A stretch of DNA of 48,771 nt from Pseudomonas sp. JM0905a (GTDB taxonomy: Bacteria; Pseudomonadota; Gammaproteobacteria; Pseudomonadales; Pseudomonadaceae), in the NCBI RefSeq assembly GCF_014700075.1, contig NZ_JACXBU010000019.1, positions 1 through 48,771 of the forward strand. Direction: 5' to 3'. Positions 1-7,973 of this stretch are shown here, piece after piece. Position 1 is the first letter of the stretch; the number at the start of each line of letters is the position of its first letter. A model generated the notes under the pieces. It was not told where the DNA came from, searched no databases, and saw only the letters and a program-made list of their open reading frames with translations. The position numbers and the translations under genes are program-made.

Positions 1-170
1 TCCAGCCCGACCTGCTGCAGAGCAGCCTGGAAGCCGCCAAGGCCAAGGACCCGGAACTGCGCGTGCAACTGCAGGCCGACGACCAGGTGGACTACGGCGC
101 CGTGGCCCGCGCCATGGCCTCCATCGAACGGGCGGGCATCACCAAGCTCGCAGTGATCACCGCGCGCTGA
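1..170 (+). CDS. exbD: ExbD/TolR biopolymer transport protein, C-terminal part (partial)
   Basis: Frame 3 is open from the window edge to the TGA at 168-170 and gives the last 56 residues. The peptide has the pattern of the periplasmic C-terminal domain of ExbD: an amphipathic stretch, then RVQLQADDQVDYGAVARAM and IERAGITKLAVITAR at the end. ExbD with ExbB and TonB uses the proton motive force to energise outer-membrane receptors. The N-terminal membrane anchor with its key aspartate lies outside the window. The following genes encode an inner-membrane importer, so a dedicated TonB system for the same substrate is a reasonable inference. The family call is good for such a short piece; TolR is the alternative. 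Confidence 0.75.
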   Translation, partial: QPDLLQSSLEAAKAKDPELRVQLQADDQVDYGAVARAMASIERAGITKLAVITAR

Positions 171-184
171 CAGCCTTGGCTTTT

Positions 185-272
185 TGTAGGTTGGTCTGAG
201 CTACGCGAAGCCCAACGAGCGAACCTGATGCCATACAACGTTGGGCTTCGCTGCGCTCAGCGCCAACCTACG
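185..272. repeat. Palindromic intergenic repeat, family B (TAGGTTGG type), copy 1
   Basis: An imperfect inverted repeat of about 88 bp. It begins TGTAGGTTGGTCTGAGC and ends with the complement GCTCAGCGCCAACCTACGG. Related copies lie at 303-390, 14018-14095 and 30681-30775. The GTTGGGCTTCGCTGCGCTC core is shared. It could act as a stem-loop downstream of exbD. It has no coding content. Confidence 0.85.
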
Positions 273-302
273 GTGCTACCGCGCTGATAGGCTTGGCTGA
301 TT

Positions 303-390
303 TGTAGGTTGGGCCGAGCCTCGCGAAGCCCGACAAGCGGAGCTGATGCCCTGCAATGTTGGCCCTCGCTGCGCTCGGACCAACCTACGG
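303..390. repeat. Palindromic intergenic repeat, family B, copy 2
   Basis: A second copy of the TAGGTTGG...CCAACCTA inverted repeat, only 30 bp after the first and in the same orientation. The bases between the two copies (GCTTGGCTGATTTG...) resemble those before the first copy, so part of the flank was probably duplicated with it. Confidence 0.85.
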
Positions 391-740
391 TGCGATTGGG
401 GCAGTGCTCATCCTGCGGCACCCCTCTCCCCCGTCCCCTCTCCCTGGGGAGGAGAGGGGTGACGGTCGGCTCACCTCTGGCGCAGTCCTGTGGGGGCGAA
501 TTCATTCGCGAAGAAACCCGCACCGCTGCGTCCCGACTGCTGCTCCACCAGCACCCTGCTGCTGCCCCACCAGCAATGCCTGCCGAATCCCGCCTCACCT
601 CGCCGCCGAAACCCGCATCATTGCTGACCTCGCAACACTTACCTACCTCTGGCACACATGCTGCAACGTCACTTTGCCTTCGTAATCAGGACCTTGCGCA
701 TGCAATCCCTCCCTTCCCCAGTGACAGGAAAGCCCCAGCC
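391..740. other. Non-coding leader before the MFS gene
   Basis: No convincing gene. The frame running into the MFS protein stays open upstream but has low-complexity, proline- and alanine-rich content with no family likeness. It contains a CCTCTCCC/GGGGAGGAGAGG hairpin (about 422-455) and a single family A repeat arm at 489-510. A promoter for the transporter operon should lie here, but I could not pick out a clear -35/-10 pair. Confidence 0.6.
489..510. repeat. Single family A repeat arm (TGTGGGGGCGAATTCATTCGCG)
   Basis: This is one arm of the REP-like element that occurs as full inverted pairs elsewhere in the window. Its facing partner is missing here. Confidence 0.8.
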
Positions 741-1934
741 GTGAACCCGCGCTTTCTCGTCAATTTCATGTTCCTCGCAGCCTTCAGCGGCGCCACCATC
801 GGCATGGCCAAGATCGTCACCACGCTCTATGCGATCGGGATCGGTGCCAACACCATGCAGATCGGCATCATCTCGGCGATGGAATCCCTCGGCATGGTGT
901 TCCTCACCCTGCCTGCTGGGTTCGTCATCGCACGCTACGGCACCCGCCGGGTGTATTTCCTGGCGAGCCTCGGTCCGATGCTGCTGAACCTGGCCATCCC
1001 GCTCTTCGCCAACTGGCTGTGGCTGGCCGCCGCGCGCCTGCTGATCGGCTTCTGCATCCCGTTCCGCATCGTCGCCATGAACAGCGCCTTCCTCCAGCAA
1101 CTGCGGCATATCGGCCTCGCCAAAGCTGGCTGGTATCGCATGGCTCTGACCGTGGGCATGAGCATCCTTGGTCCGCTGCTGGGCAACTGGCTGACCGGCA
1201 CCACCAGCCATGCCCTGGCCTTCGCCCTGATCGGCCTGTGCTTCGGCCTGATGGCGGTCTACAGCCTGGGCTTCTGGGGCGAGGAAAGCAGCCCCGCACA
1301 GGAAGCCGGTGCGCCAGTGGACGGAGGCAATTTCCTCGAACAGATCAAGGCCATGCTGGCCAACCCCGACATCGCCGAAAGCTGCCTGCTGGAGATGCTC
1401 GGCAATTCCACCGGCGCCCTGTTCGGCACCTTCATCCTCCTGCTGGCGATGGACGTGGCCCGGCTCTCCCAGGCCCAAGCCGTGAGCCTGCTGATGGTCC
1501 AGGGCATCTCTTCGGTCGTCGCGCTTTTCAGCCTGGGTTACCTGGTGCAGCGCAGCGGTCGTGGCACCGCCTACCTGGTGGCCCTGGCCGCTGCTATCGC
1601 CGCACTGCTGCTGTTGGGCACGGCCCACCACTACGCGCTCCTGGCGCTGGGCGCGGTGTTGCTGAGCATCGCCGGGGCCCTGGTACACCTGGTGAACATG
1701 GGCCGGCTCAGCGAGCACCGCATGGACAAGAGCAAGATATCCGGCCTGTTCAACCTGGCCGGCATGCTCGGTGGCTTCAGCGGCGCCATGCTCGGCGGCT
1801 TGCTCGGCCAGGCGCTGGGGCTGGATCGCCTGTTCCTCTGCTGGATTCCACTGGTACTGCTCGCTGCCCTCGCCTGCTGGTTCCTGGCGCAACGCCGCAG
1901 CCGCGCTTCCCTTTCCCTGCTGAACGAGAATTGA
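741..1934 (+). CDS. Major facilitator superfamily transporter
   Basis: A protein of 397 residues with about 12 hydrophobic segments spread over its whole length. The chosen start is GTG at 741, giving MNPRFLVNFMFLAAFSG, with an AGGAAAG ribosome site about ten bases upstream. Longer versions add a low-complexity tail that does not look like protein. A G-(x)-ARYGTRR loop between helices 2 and 3 (near residue 60) fits the MFS signature motif. The stop is 2 bp from the start of the permease gene, so the two are co-transcribed. An MFS protein inside an ABC-importer operon may export a carrier or take up a related substrate. The substrate cannot be read from the sequence. Confidence 0.8.
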   Translation: MNPRFLVNFMFLAAFSGATIGMAKIVTTLYAIGIGANTMQIGIISAMESLGMVFLTLPAGFVIARYGTRRVYFLASLGPMLLNLAIPLFANWLWLAAARLLIGFCIPFRIVAMNSAFLQQLRHIGLAKAGWYRMALTVGMSILGPLLGNWLTGTTSHALAFALIGLCFGLMAVYSLGFWGEESSPAQEAGAPVDGGNFLEQIKAMLANPDIAESCLLEMLGNSTGALFGTFILLLAMDVARLSQAQAVSLLMVQGISSVVALFSLGYLVQRSGRGTAYLVALAAAIAALLLLGTAHHYALLALGAVLLSIAGALVHLVNMGRLSEHRMDKSKISGLFNLAGMLGGFSGAMLGGLLGQALGLDRLFLCWIPLVLLAALACWFLAQRRSRASLSLLNEN

Positions 1935-1936
1935 AG

Positions 1937-2704
1937 ATGCATCCTGGATTGAAGAAGTTCTCCAGCCGGGCCAGTTGGCTCATCTCACCGATCGCCCTGC
2001 TCGTGCTCTGGGTCGTGGTGGCTGACGCCGGCCTGTTCCCCCAACAATTGCTGGTGCCACCGCTGCATGTGCTGCAGGCCTTCGAGGAGCTGCTGGCCAG
2101 CGGCGAGCTGCAGGACCACCTGCTGAACAGCCTGTCGCGTCTTGCCCTCGGCTTCACCATCGGTGCCCTGGGCGGCCTGCTGTTCGGCGTGCTGATGGCC
2201 CTGTCGAAAACGGTCACGGCCTATTGCGGGCCGCTGTTCCATACCCTGCGGCAGATTCCCAGCATCGCGTTGATCCCGATGTTCGTGCTGTTTTTCGGCA
2301 TCGAGGAAACCTTCAAGATCGTGATCGTCGCCAAAGCCGCGTTCTTCCCGGTGGCACTGGCCGCCAGCGAGGGCGTCAAGGCGATCCCGCGCAGCTACTT
2401 CGAGGTAGCGGACGTCTACCGCCTGCGCTGGCCCACGCTGATCCGTGAAGTCGCCCTGCCGGCTGCGGCGCCGCCCATCCTCACCGGCCTGCGCATCAGC
2501 CTGACCCGCGCCTGGGTGGTGCTGGTGGCCGCCGAGCTGCTGGCCGCCGACAGTGGCCTGGGGCAGATGATCGAAATGAGCCGGCAGATGCTGCGCATAG
2601 ACGTGGTCATGGTCGGGGTGGTGATGGCTGGCGTGGTCGGTTTCTCCCTCGACTTCCTGTTCCGCCTGCTCGAACGACACCTGTTCCGCTGGAAAACCCG
2701 CTAG
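1937..2704 (+). CDS. ABC transporter permease, SsuC/TauC type (first of two)
   Basis: A protein of 255 residues of the BPD_transp_1 family, with about six membrane helices. The EAA loop that contacts the ATPase is visible around residues 160-180 (EVADVYRLRWPTLIREVALPAA). The segment ALGGLLFGVLMALSKT...LRQIPSIALIPMFVLFFG is typical of the sulfonate/nitrate/taurine group. ATG at 1937 lies just after the MFS stop. It would form the membrane channel with the second permease at 2714 and the ATPase at 3492. Sulfonates, sulfate esters or a related small anion are possible substrates from family precedent only. Confidence 0.88.
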   Translation: MHPGLKKFSSRASWLISPIALLVLWVVVADAGLFPQQLLVPPLHVLQAFEELLASGELQDHLLNSLSRLALGFTIGALGGLLFGVLMALSKTVTAYCGPLFHTLRQIPSIALIPMFVLFFGIEETFKIVIVAKAAFFPVALAASEGVKAIPRSYFEVADVYRLRWPTLIREVALPAAAPPILTGLRISLTRAWVVLVAAELLAADSGLGQMIEMSRQMLRIDVVMVGVVMAGVVGFSLDFLFRLLERHLFRWKTR

Positions 2705-2713
2705 GAGGCGCCC

Positions 2714-3484
2714 ATGTCCCTGTCCCTTTCTTCCCTGCGCCACCTGCGCGGCCTGCTGCTTCCGGCCCTGCTGCTGGTGGGCTGGGAATACATGTCGCGC
2801 CAGGATGCGTCCGGCGCCTACGCCTTCGTGCCGCTGGCGGAGATCGGCAAGAGCCTGGTCGCCCTGGTGGTAGGTGGCGAGCTGTTCGTCAACATGTTCG
2901 CCAGCCTGGCGCGCACCAGCAGCGGGCTGTTCTTCGGCATCGTCTTCGGTGTGGCGTTGGGTGTGCTGATGGCGCTGTCGCGCGTCGCCGACCGGCTGAT
3001 CGGCCCTCTACTGCACTCAATCCGCCAGGTGCCGATGCTGGGCTGGATTCCGCTGATCGCCATGTGGTTCGGCAATGGCGAGTTCTCCAAGGTGTTCATC
3101 GTCTCGCTGGCGGCTTTCTACCCCATGGTGCTGAACACCTATGAAGGCTTCAGCCACGTCGACCGGCGCCTGCGTGAAGTGGGCCGGGTGCTGGAACTGA
3201 AGCCCTTCCAGCAGTTCTTCCACGTGCTGCTGCCGGCAGCCTTGCCGAGCATCGCCACCGGCGTTCTGCATGCCCTGGCGTTCGCCTGGGTCACGGCGGT
3301 GGGCAGCGAGCTGTTCCTCTCCTCCGGGGCCGGCCTGGGCAACCTGATGATGAATGCCGAAGCCGGTTCGCGCATGGACGTGATCGTCCTCAGCGTGCTC
3401 TGCATCGGTCTGCTCGGCTACCTGATGAACCTTCTCTTCACCCGTCTGGCCAGCCACCTGCTGCGCTGGCGCAACCTCCGCTGA
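2714..3484 (+). CDS. ABC transporter permease, SsuC/TauC type (second of two)
   Basis: A protein of 256 residues, similar in plan to the preceding permease but clearly diverged from it, so the importer probably has a heterodimeric channel. The EAA-like loop is EVGRVLELKPFQQFFHVLLPAALPS. A strong AGGAGG site (2704-2709) precedes the ATG by 4-5 bases and overlaps the stop of the previous gene. Most SsuC-type systems use one permease twice, so two distinct permeases is a useful distinguishing feature of this operon. Confidence 0.88.
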   Translation: MSLSLSSLRHLRGLLLPALLLVGWEYMSRQDASGAYAFVPLAEIGKSLVALVVGGELFVNMFASLARTSSGLFFGIVFGVALGVLMALSRVADRLIGPLLHSIRQVPMLGWIPLIAMWFGNGEFSKVFIVSLAAFYPMVLNTYEGFSHVDRRLREVGRVLELKPFQQFFHVLLPAALPSIATGVLHALAFAWVTAVGSELFLSSGAGLGNLMMNAEAGSRMDVIVLSVLCIGLLGYLMNLLFTRLASHLLRWRNLR

Positions 3485-3491
3485 GGCCACC

Positions 3492-4286
3492 ATGACAGCC
3501 ATCCCCAAGCTCGCTCCGGCTACCGAGGAGCACACCCTGCCAGGCGCCCTGGAAATCCGCGGCCTGTCCAAGTCCTACAGCATCGAAGGCCGCAGTCTGC
3601 CGGTGCTGGAGAGCGTCGACCTGAAGGTCAACCCCGGCGAGTTCGTCAGCATCGTCGGCGCCAGCGGCTGCGGCAAATCCACCTTGCTGCGCCTGATCGT
3701 CGGCCTGGAAGCCGAGTACCAGGGCGACATCCTGCTGGACGGCGAGCGCATCGTCGCCACCAGCCTGGAGCGCGGCATCGTCTTCCAGGATCACCGTCTG
3801 TTTCCCTGGATGACGGTGCAGAAGAACATCGGCCTGGCGCTGAAGAACCACAAGCTGTCGAAGGCGGAGAAGGACCGACTGGTCGCCGAACACATCGCCC
3901 TGGTGAACCTGACTGGCTTCGAGAACGCCTATCCGCACCAGCTTTCCGGTGGTATGGCGCAACGGGCGGCCATCGCCCGAGCATTGATCACCAAGCCGAA
4001 GATCCTGCTGCTGGACGAACCCCTGGGCGCCCTCGACGCCCTCACTCGCGTGCATCTGCAGCGGGAGCTGCAACGCATCTGGGTGCAACAACGCAGCACC
4101 ATGATCATGGTGACTCACGACGTGGAAGAGGCGCTTTACCTGGGTGACCGGGTCATCGTCATGGACGCCCACCCGGGCCGGATCAAGCACGAGATCAAGG
4201 TCGGCCTGCCCCACCCGCGAGATAGGGCCGCCCCGCTGTTGCACAAGCTCAAGGAGGAATTGCTCGGGGAGCTGACCGGGCATTGA
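3492..4286 (+). CDS. ABC transporter ATP-binding protein, SsuB/TauB type
   Basis: A protein of 264 residues with every ABC ATPase motif intact: Walker A GASGCGKST (about residues 55-63), Q-loop VFQDHRLFPWMT, signature LSGGMAQR, Walker B ILLLDEPLGALD and switch His in MVTHDVEEA. The sequence is of the nitrate/sulfonate/taurine branch. It ends the operon MFS-permease-permease-ATPase. No substrate-binding protein gene follows; the next 146 bp hold a family A repeat and then a gene on the other strand. The binding protein is probably upstream of the window, near exbB/exbD. Confidence 0.93.
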   Translation: MTAIPKLAPATEEHTLPGALEIRGLSKSYSIEGRSLPVLESVDLKVNPGEFVSIVGASGCGKSTLLRLIVGLEAEYQGDILLDGERIVATSLERGIVFQDHRLFPWMTVQKNIGLALKNHKLSKAEKDRLVAEHIALVNLTGFENAYPHQLSGGMAQRAAIARALITKPKILLLDEPLGALDALTRVHLQRELQRIWVQQRSTMIMVTHDVEEALYLGDRVIVMDAHPGRIKHEIKVGLPHPRDRAAPLLHKLKEELLGELTGH

Positions 4287-4311
4287 GGATGGTCGCGCCA
4301 TCGGCGCGAAC

Positions 4312-4410
4312 TTGTGGGAGCGATTTCAATCGCTAAGCGGACCGCAGGTTCGCCCTTTGGTGGACAAGGTGCAGCTGCGCTGCCCATAGCGAATGAATTC
4401 GCCCCCACAA
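4312..4410. repeat. Family A palindromic repeat pair
   Basis: Two facing REP-like arms: TGTGGGAGCGATTTCAATCG at the left and CGAATGAATTCGCCCCCACA at the right, separated by about 55 bp that includes CGGACCGCAGGTTCGCCC. It lies between two convergent genes and may help end both transcripts. Confidence 0.88.
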
Positions 4411-4432
4411 GAGAAAACCCTGCAACGCTCAG

Positions 4433-5011
4433 TCACTGCTGCTTACGCTTGCGGAACTCGGCCACCTTATGCCGGTTGCCGCACAGCGCCATGCTGCACC
4501 AGCGGCGGCGATGCGACTTGGTGCGGTCGTAGAACCAGAGCACGCAGTCCGGGTGCTCGCATTCGCGCACGAGGTTGAAGTCGCCTTCCACCAGCAATTG
4601 CGCCGCCGCTTCGGCCAGGGGCGCCAGGTACTGCTCGGCGGTGGCGCTTGCCCGCACCGTTTCCAGTCGCGGTTCTCCGCTGGCCGGCCAGTTCAGCCGC
4701 GGGTGGCTGGGCGTCGCCAGGAAACGATTGAGTACATCCGGCGTCCCCTGACCGCCCGCCTTGCGCTGCTCCACCAGCCCGCGCACCGCTTCACGCAGGG
4801 TCAGCGCCGCCTTCAGCAATTCACCCTTGGCAAAGTGCGCCTCGGGCAAGTCCCAGCCCGTGCGCTCCAGCCAGGCCTGGACATTCTCATCGCTGCGCCA
4901 GAACTCCAGGGGAGCTCCGTCCATCACGGCTTGGGTGTTGAGCATGTCCAGCACGGGGTGGTCGGCCAGTACGAAGGGTTCGAGGGGCTGTGAGGAAGCG
5001 GCGGTGGTCAT
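4433..5011 (-). CDS. CGNR zinc-finger (ABATE domain) putative transcriptional regulator
   Basis: A protein of 192 residues. An N-terminal ABATE/DUF1470 domain covers roughly residues 15-140 (HPVLDMLNTQAVMDG is the typical opening). The C-terminal treble-clef finger reads C-x4-C, then WCSMALCGNRHKV, which contains the CGNR signature. ATG at 5011 is chosen over longer forms because GGAG lies about eight bases upstream and the family homology begins there. These proteins are thought to be stress or metabolite sensors and DNA binders, although few have been studied. It is divergent from the hydrolase at 5189, and the intergenic region has repeated GTTAC motifs that could be its operators. Confidence 0.85.
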   Translation of the reverse strand: MTTAASSQPLEPFVLADHPVLDMLNTQAVMDGAPLEFWRSDENVQAWLERTGWDLPEAHFAKGELLKAALTLREAVRGLVEQRKAGGQGTPDVLNRFLATPSHPRLNWPASGEPRLETVRASATAEQYLAPLAEAAAQLLVEGDFNLVRECEHPDCVLWFYDRTKSHRRRWCSMALCGNRHKVAEFRKRKQQ

Positions 5012-5043
5012 GATGGCGCTCCGGAAAGGTGGATGGCGAAAGA

Positions 5044-5185
5044 GTAACCCCATAAAGCACGAATGAACAGTTACGACGAACGGCACTAGTAACCACTCTT
5101 TAGCCTATTGACAGGTTACATTGCAGGTTCATACTCAGCCCCAGCAGTAACCATCAATATCTACTTTACAAGTTACGGAGTAACC
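5044..5185. promoter_or_regulatory. Cluster of seven GTTAC/GTAACC motifs in a divergent promoter region
   Basis: GTAACC occurs at 5044, 5089, 5147 and 5180, GTTAC at 5070 and 5172, and GGTTAC at 5114. The pair at 5172-5184 forms a perfect inverted repeat, GTTAC-GGA-GTAAC, which contains the ribosome site of the hydrolase. The 5114 copy follows directly after a TTGACA hexamer. The likely ligand is the CGNR regulator encoded next door, but this is inference. Confidence 0.55.
5108..5135 (+). promoter_or_regulatory. Candidate sigma-70 promoter for the hydrolase gene
   Basis: Perfect -35 TTGACA at 5108-5113, 16-bp spacer, and CATACT at 5130-5135 as a fair -10. A GGTTAC motif sits in the spacer, where a bound protein would block the polymerase. 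Confidence 0.5.
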
Positions 5186-5188
5186 GCC

Positions 5189-6076
5189 ATGACCTCGCCC
5201 ATCGTGCATATCCCGGTTCGCCACCAATTCGTCGAAGCCGACGGTGTTCGCGTCTTCTACCGTGAAGCCGGCGATCCGGCCGCGCCCACGCTGCTGCTGG
5301 TACACGGCTACCCCAGCTCGTCCCACCAGTTCCGCGACCTGATCCCGCTGCTCGCCGACAGGTTCCACATCATCGCGCCGGACCTGCCGGGGTTCGGTTT
5401 CACCGAAGTCCCCGCAGAACGCGAGTACCGCTACAGCTTCGATGCCCTGGCCGTCACCCTCGGCGCCTTCGTCGAGACGCTGGGCCTCGAGCGCTATGCC
5501 CTCTATGTGTTCGACTACGGCGCGCCCACCGGCCTGCGCCTGGCCCTGGCCCATCCGGAACGGGTCACCGGGCTGATCTCGCAGAATGGCAACGCCTACC
5601 TGGAAGGCCTGGGTGATGCCTGGGAGCCGATCCGCGCCTACTGGGCCGAGCCCGGCAACCCCGCGCGCCGCAAGGTGGTGCACGATGCCGTGCTGAACCT
5701 GGAAGGCACCCGCTGGCAGTACGTGCATGGCGTGAAGGACCTGGCGCTGGTGGCCCCCGAGTCTTACTACCTGGATGCGCTGCTGCTGGAACGCCCAGGC
5801 AACAAGGACATCCAGCTCGACCTGTTCCTCGACTACGCCAACAACCTGAAGCTCTATCCGGCGTTCCAGGCGTTCTTCCGTGATACCCGGCTGCCGACCC
5901 TGGTGATCTGGGGCGAACACGACCCCTTCTTCATCCCGCCGGGCGCCGAGGCGTTCAAGCGCGATAACCCCAATGCGGTGGTGGAGTTGCTGGATACCGG
6001 GCACTTCGCCCTGGAAACCCATGTCGGCCATATCGCCCAGCGGATTCGTGAGGTGTTGGGGGATATTTCGGCCTGA
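5189..6076 (+). CDS. Alpha/beta hydrolase, haloalkane dehalogenase / epoxide hydrolase type
   Basis: A protein of 295 residues with an alpha/beta hydrolase fold. The oxyanion motif HGYP is at residues 39-42. The nucleophile elbow VFDYGAPTG places Asp109, not Ser, at the catalytic position, which is typical of haloalkane dehalogenases, fluoroacetate dehalogenases and epoxide hydrolases. The acid is probably in WGEHDPF and the base is the His in DTGHFALETH. ATG at 5189 follows a GGAG site; a longer reading starts inside the promoter region. Homologues are often annotated as generic alpha/beta hydrolases next to regulators. The natural substrate is unknown. Confidence 0.87.
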   Translation: MTSPIVHIPVRHQFVEADGVRVFYREAGDPAAPTLLLVHGYPSSSHQFRDLIPLLADRFHIIAPDLPGFGFTEVPAEREYRYSFDALAVTLGAFVETLGLERYALYVFDYGAPTGLRLALAHPERVTGLISQNGNAYLEGLGDAWEPIRAYWAEPGNPARRKVVHDAVLNLEGTRWQYVHGVKDLALVAPESYYLDALLLERPGNKDIQLDLFLDYANNLKLYPAFQAFFRDTRLPTLVIWGEHDPFFIPPGAEAFKRDNPNAVVELLDTGHFALETHVGHIAQRIREVLGDISA

Positions 6077-6100
6077 CCTTCCGGCACGGCCTGGATTTTT

Positions 6101-6193
6101 TGTGGGGCGAATTCATTCGCGAAGCAGGCCGAAGGCCTGCCAACCATGCCAGGGGCTGCTACGCAGCCTTCAGCGAATGAATTCGCCCCCACA
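6101..6193. repeat. Family A palindromic repeat pair
   Basis: Left arm TGTGGGGCGAATTCATTCGC and right arm GCGAATGAATTCGCCCCCACA face each other with a GGCCGAAGGCCTGCC-containing spacer. The left arm lacks one G of the usual GGGGG run. Confidence 0.88.
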
Positions 6194-6226
6194 GTAGTGC
6201 CCCCAAATTTTCGACATTCGTAGCGA

Positions 6227-6254
6227 TTGACCTTCTAGACGATCAGTCTAAAAT
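6227..6254 (+). promoter_or_regulatory. Promoter of the TetR gene with embedded operator
   Basis: TTGACC at 6227-6232 and TAAAAT at 6249-6254 are spaced by 16 bp. The 15-bp palindrome TAGAC-GATCA-GTCTA (6236-6250) fills the spacer and touches the -10. Transcription should begin near 6261, only about three bases before the ATG at 6264, so the mRNA is probably leaderless; no Shine-Dalgarno sequence is visible. Confidence 0.7.
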
Positions 6255-6263
6255 CCCCTCCCC

Positions 6264-6896
6264 ATGACCGAAGCCAATTCCAAACCCCGTCGCGGCCGGC
6301 CGCCCAAGGTCGAGCGCGACTTCGACGATACCCGTGCTGCACTGATCCGTTGCGGCATGGAGATCCTTACCGAGCAGGGTTTCATGTCCACCGGCATCGA
6401 TGCCGTGCTCAAGCGCGTGGGCGTGCCGAAGGGCTCCTTCTATCACTACTTCGACAGCAAGGAAGCCTTCGGGCAGGCGGTGCTGGAGAGCTACGCCGGC
6501 TACTTCGCCCACAAGCTCGACCGCTACCTGTTGCAAGAAAACGTGTCGCCACTGCAACGCCTCGTCAACTTCGTCGAGGACGCCAAGGCTGGCATGGTCA
6601 AGCACCAGTTCTGCCGGGGCTGCCTGGTGGGCAACCTGGGGCAGGAAGTGGCCATCCTGCCGGAGGGTTTCCGCCTGCAACTGGAAGCCATCCTGTGCAG
6701 TTGGCAGGACCGCCTGGCCGAGTGCCTGCGCGAAGCCCGCACTGCCGGCGAGCTGTCGGCCAATGCGGACTGCGAGGGGCTGGCAGCGTTCTTCTGGATC
6801 GGCTGGGAAGGCGCCGTGTTGCGCGCCCGGCTGACGCGGGACAACGTCCCGCTGGATGTGTTCTTCAAAGGTTTTCTCGCCGGACTGCCGCGCTAG
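6264..6896 (+). CDS. TetR/AcrR family repressor, AcuR-like
   Basis: A protein of 210 residues. After a basic, proline-rich N-terminus (KPRRGRPPK) comes a standard TetR helix-turn-helix: RAALIRCGMEILTEQGF...GIDAVLKRVGVPKGSFYHYF...SKEAFG at about residues 25-70. The C-terminal ligand domain resembles the AcuR/NemR group, regulators that respond to acrylate and other electrophiles; Cys residues in it (HQFCRGCLVGN, near residues 115-122) are candidate sensors. It is directly upstream of acuI and shares an operator palindrome with it. A terminator separates the two genes. Autorepression plus repression of acuI is the simplest model. Confidence 0.88.
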   Translation: MTEANSKPRRGRPPKVERDFDDTRAALIRCGMEILTEQGFMSTGIDAVLKRVGVPKGSFYHYFDSKEAFGQAVLESYAGYFAHKLDRYLLQENVSPLQRLVNFVEDAKAGMVKHQFCRGCLVGNLGQEVAILPEGFRLQLEAILCSWQDRLAECLREARTAGELSANADCEGLAAFFWIGWEGAVLRARLTRDNVPLDVFFKGFLAGLPR

Positions 6897-6919
6897 CCCC
6901 TGGGGGCGGCGCGGTTTTT
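6888..6919 (+). terminator. Intrinsic terminator after the TetR gene
   Basis: CCGCGC (6888-6893) pairs with GCGCGG (6909-6914). Inner CCCC/GGGG bases can extend the stem, and TTTTT (6915-6919) follows. The stem begins inside the last codons of the regulator. Confidence 0.65.
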
Positions 6920-6931
6920 CGGGCCTATTTA

Positions 6932-6946
6932 TAGACGACTGGTCTA
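6932..6946. promoter_or_regulatory. TetR operator before acuI
   Basis: TAGAC-GACTG-GTCTA is the same TAGAC-N5-GTCTA palindrome found at 6236-6250. It overlaps a good -10-like hexamer, TCTAAT (6943-6948), and ends shortly before the GGAGG ribosome site. No clear -35 is visible, so the exact promoter is uncertain. Confidence 0.75.
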
Positions 6947-6961
6947 ATTGGAGGTGTGAGC

Positions 6962-7945
<984 letters not shown>

Positions 7946-7950
7946 CGCCG

Positions 7951-7973
7951 GAGGGCGCCGCTCAGGCGCCCTC
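7951..7973. terminator. Hairpin between convergent acuI and chemoreceptor genes
   Basis: GAGGGCGCC (7951-7959) pairs with GGCGCCCTC (7965-7973) across a five-base loop. The T-run is weak. It overlaps the stop codon of the minus-strand gene and could end transcription from both sides. Confidence 0.55.

Noticed and set aside
309-740. N-terminal extension of the MFS protein
   Set aside because: The added residues are low-complexity and span palindromic repeats. GTG at 741 with AGGAAAG gives a normal MFS N-terminus.
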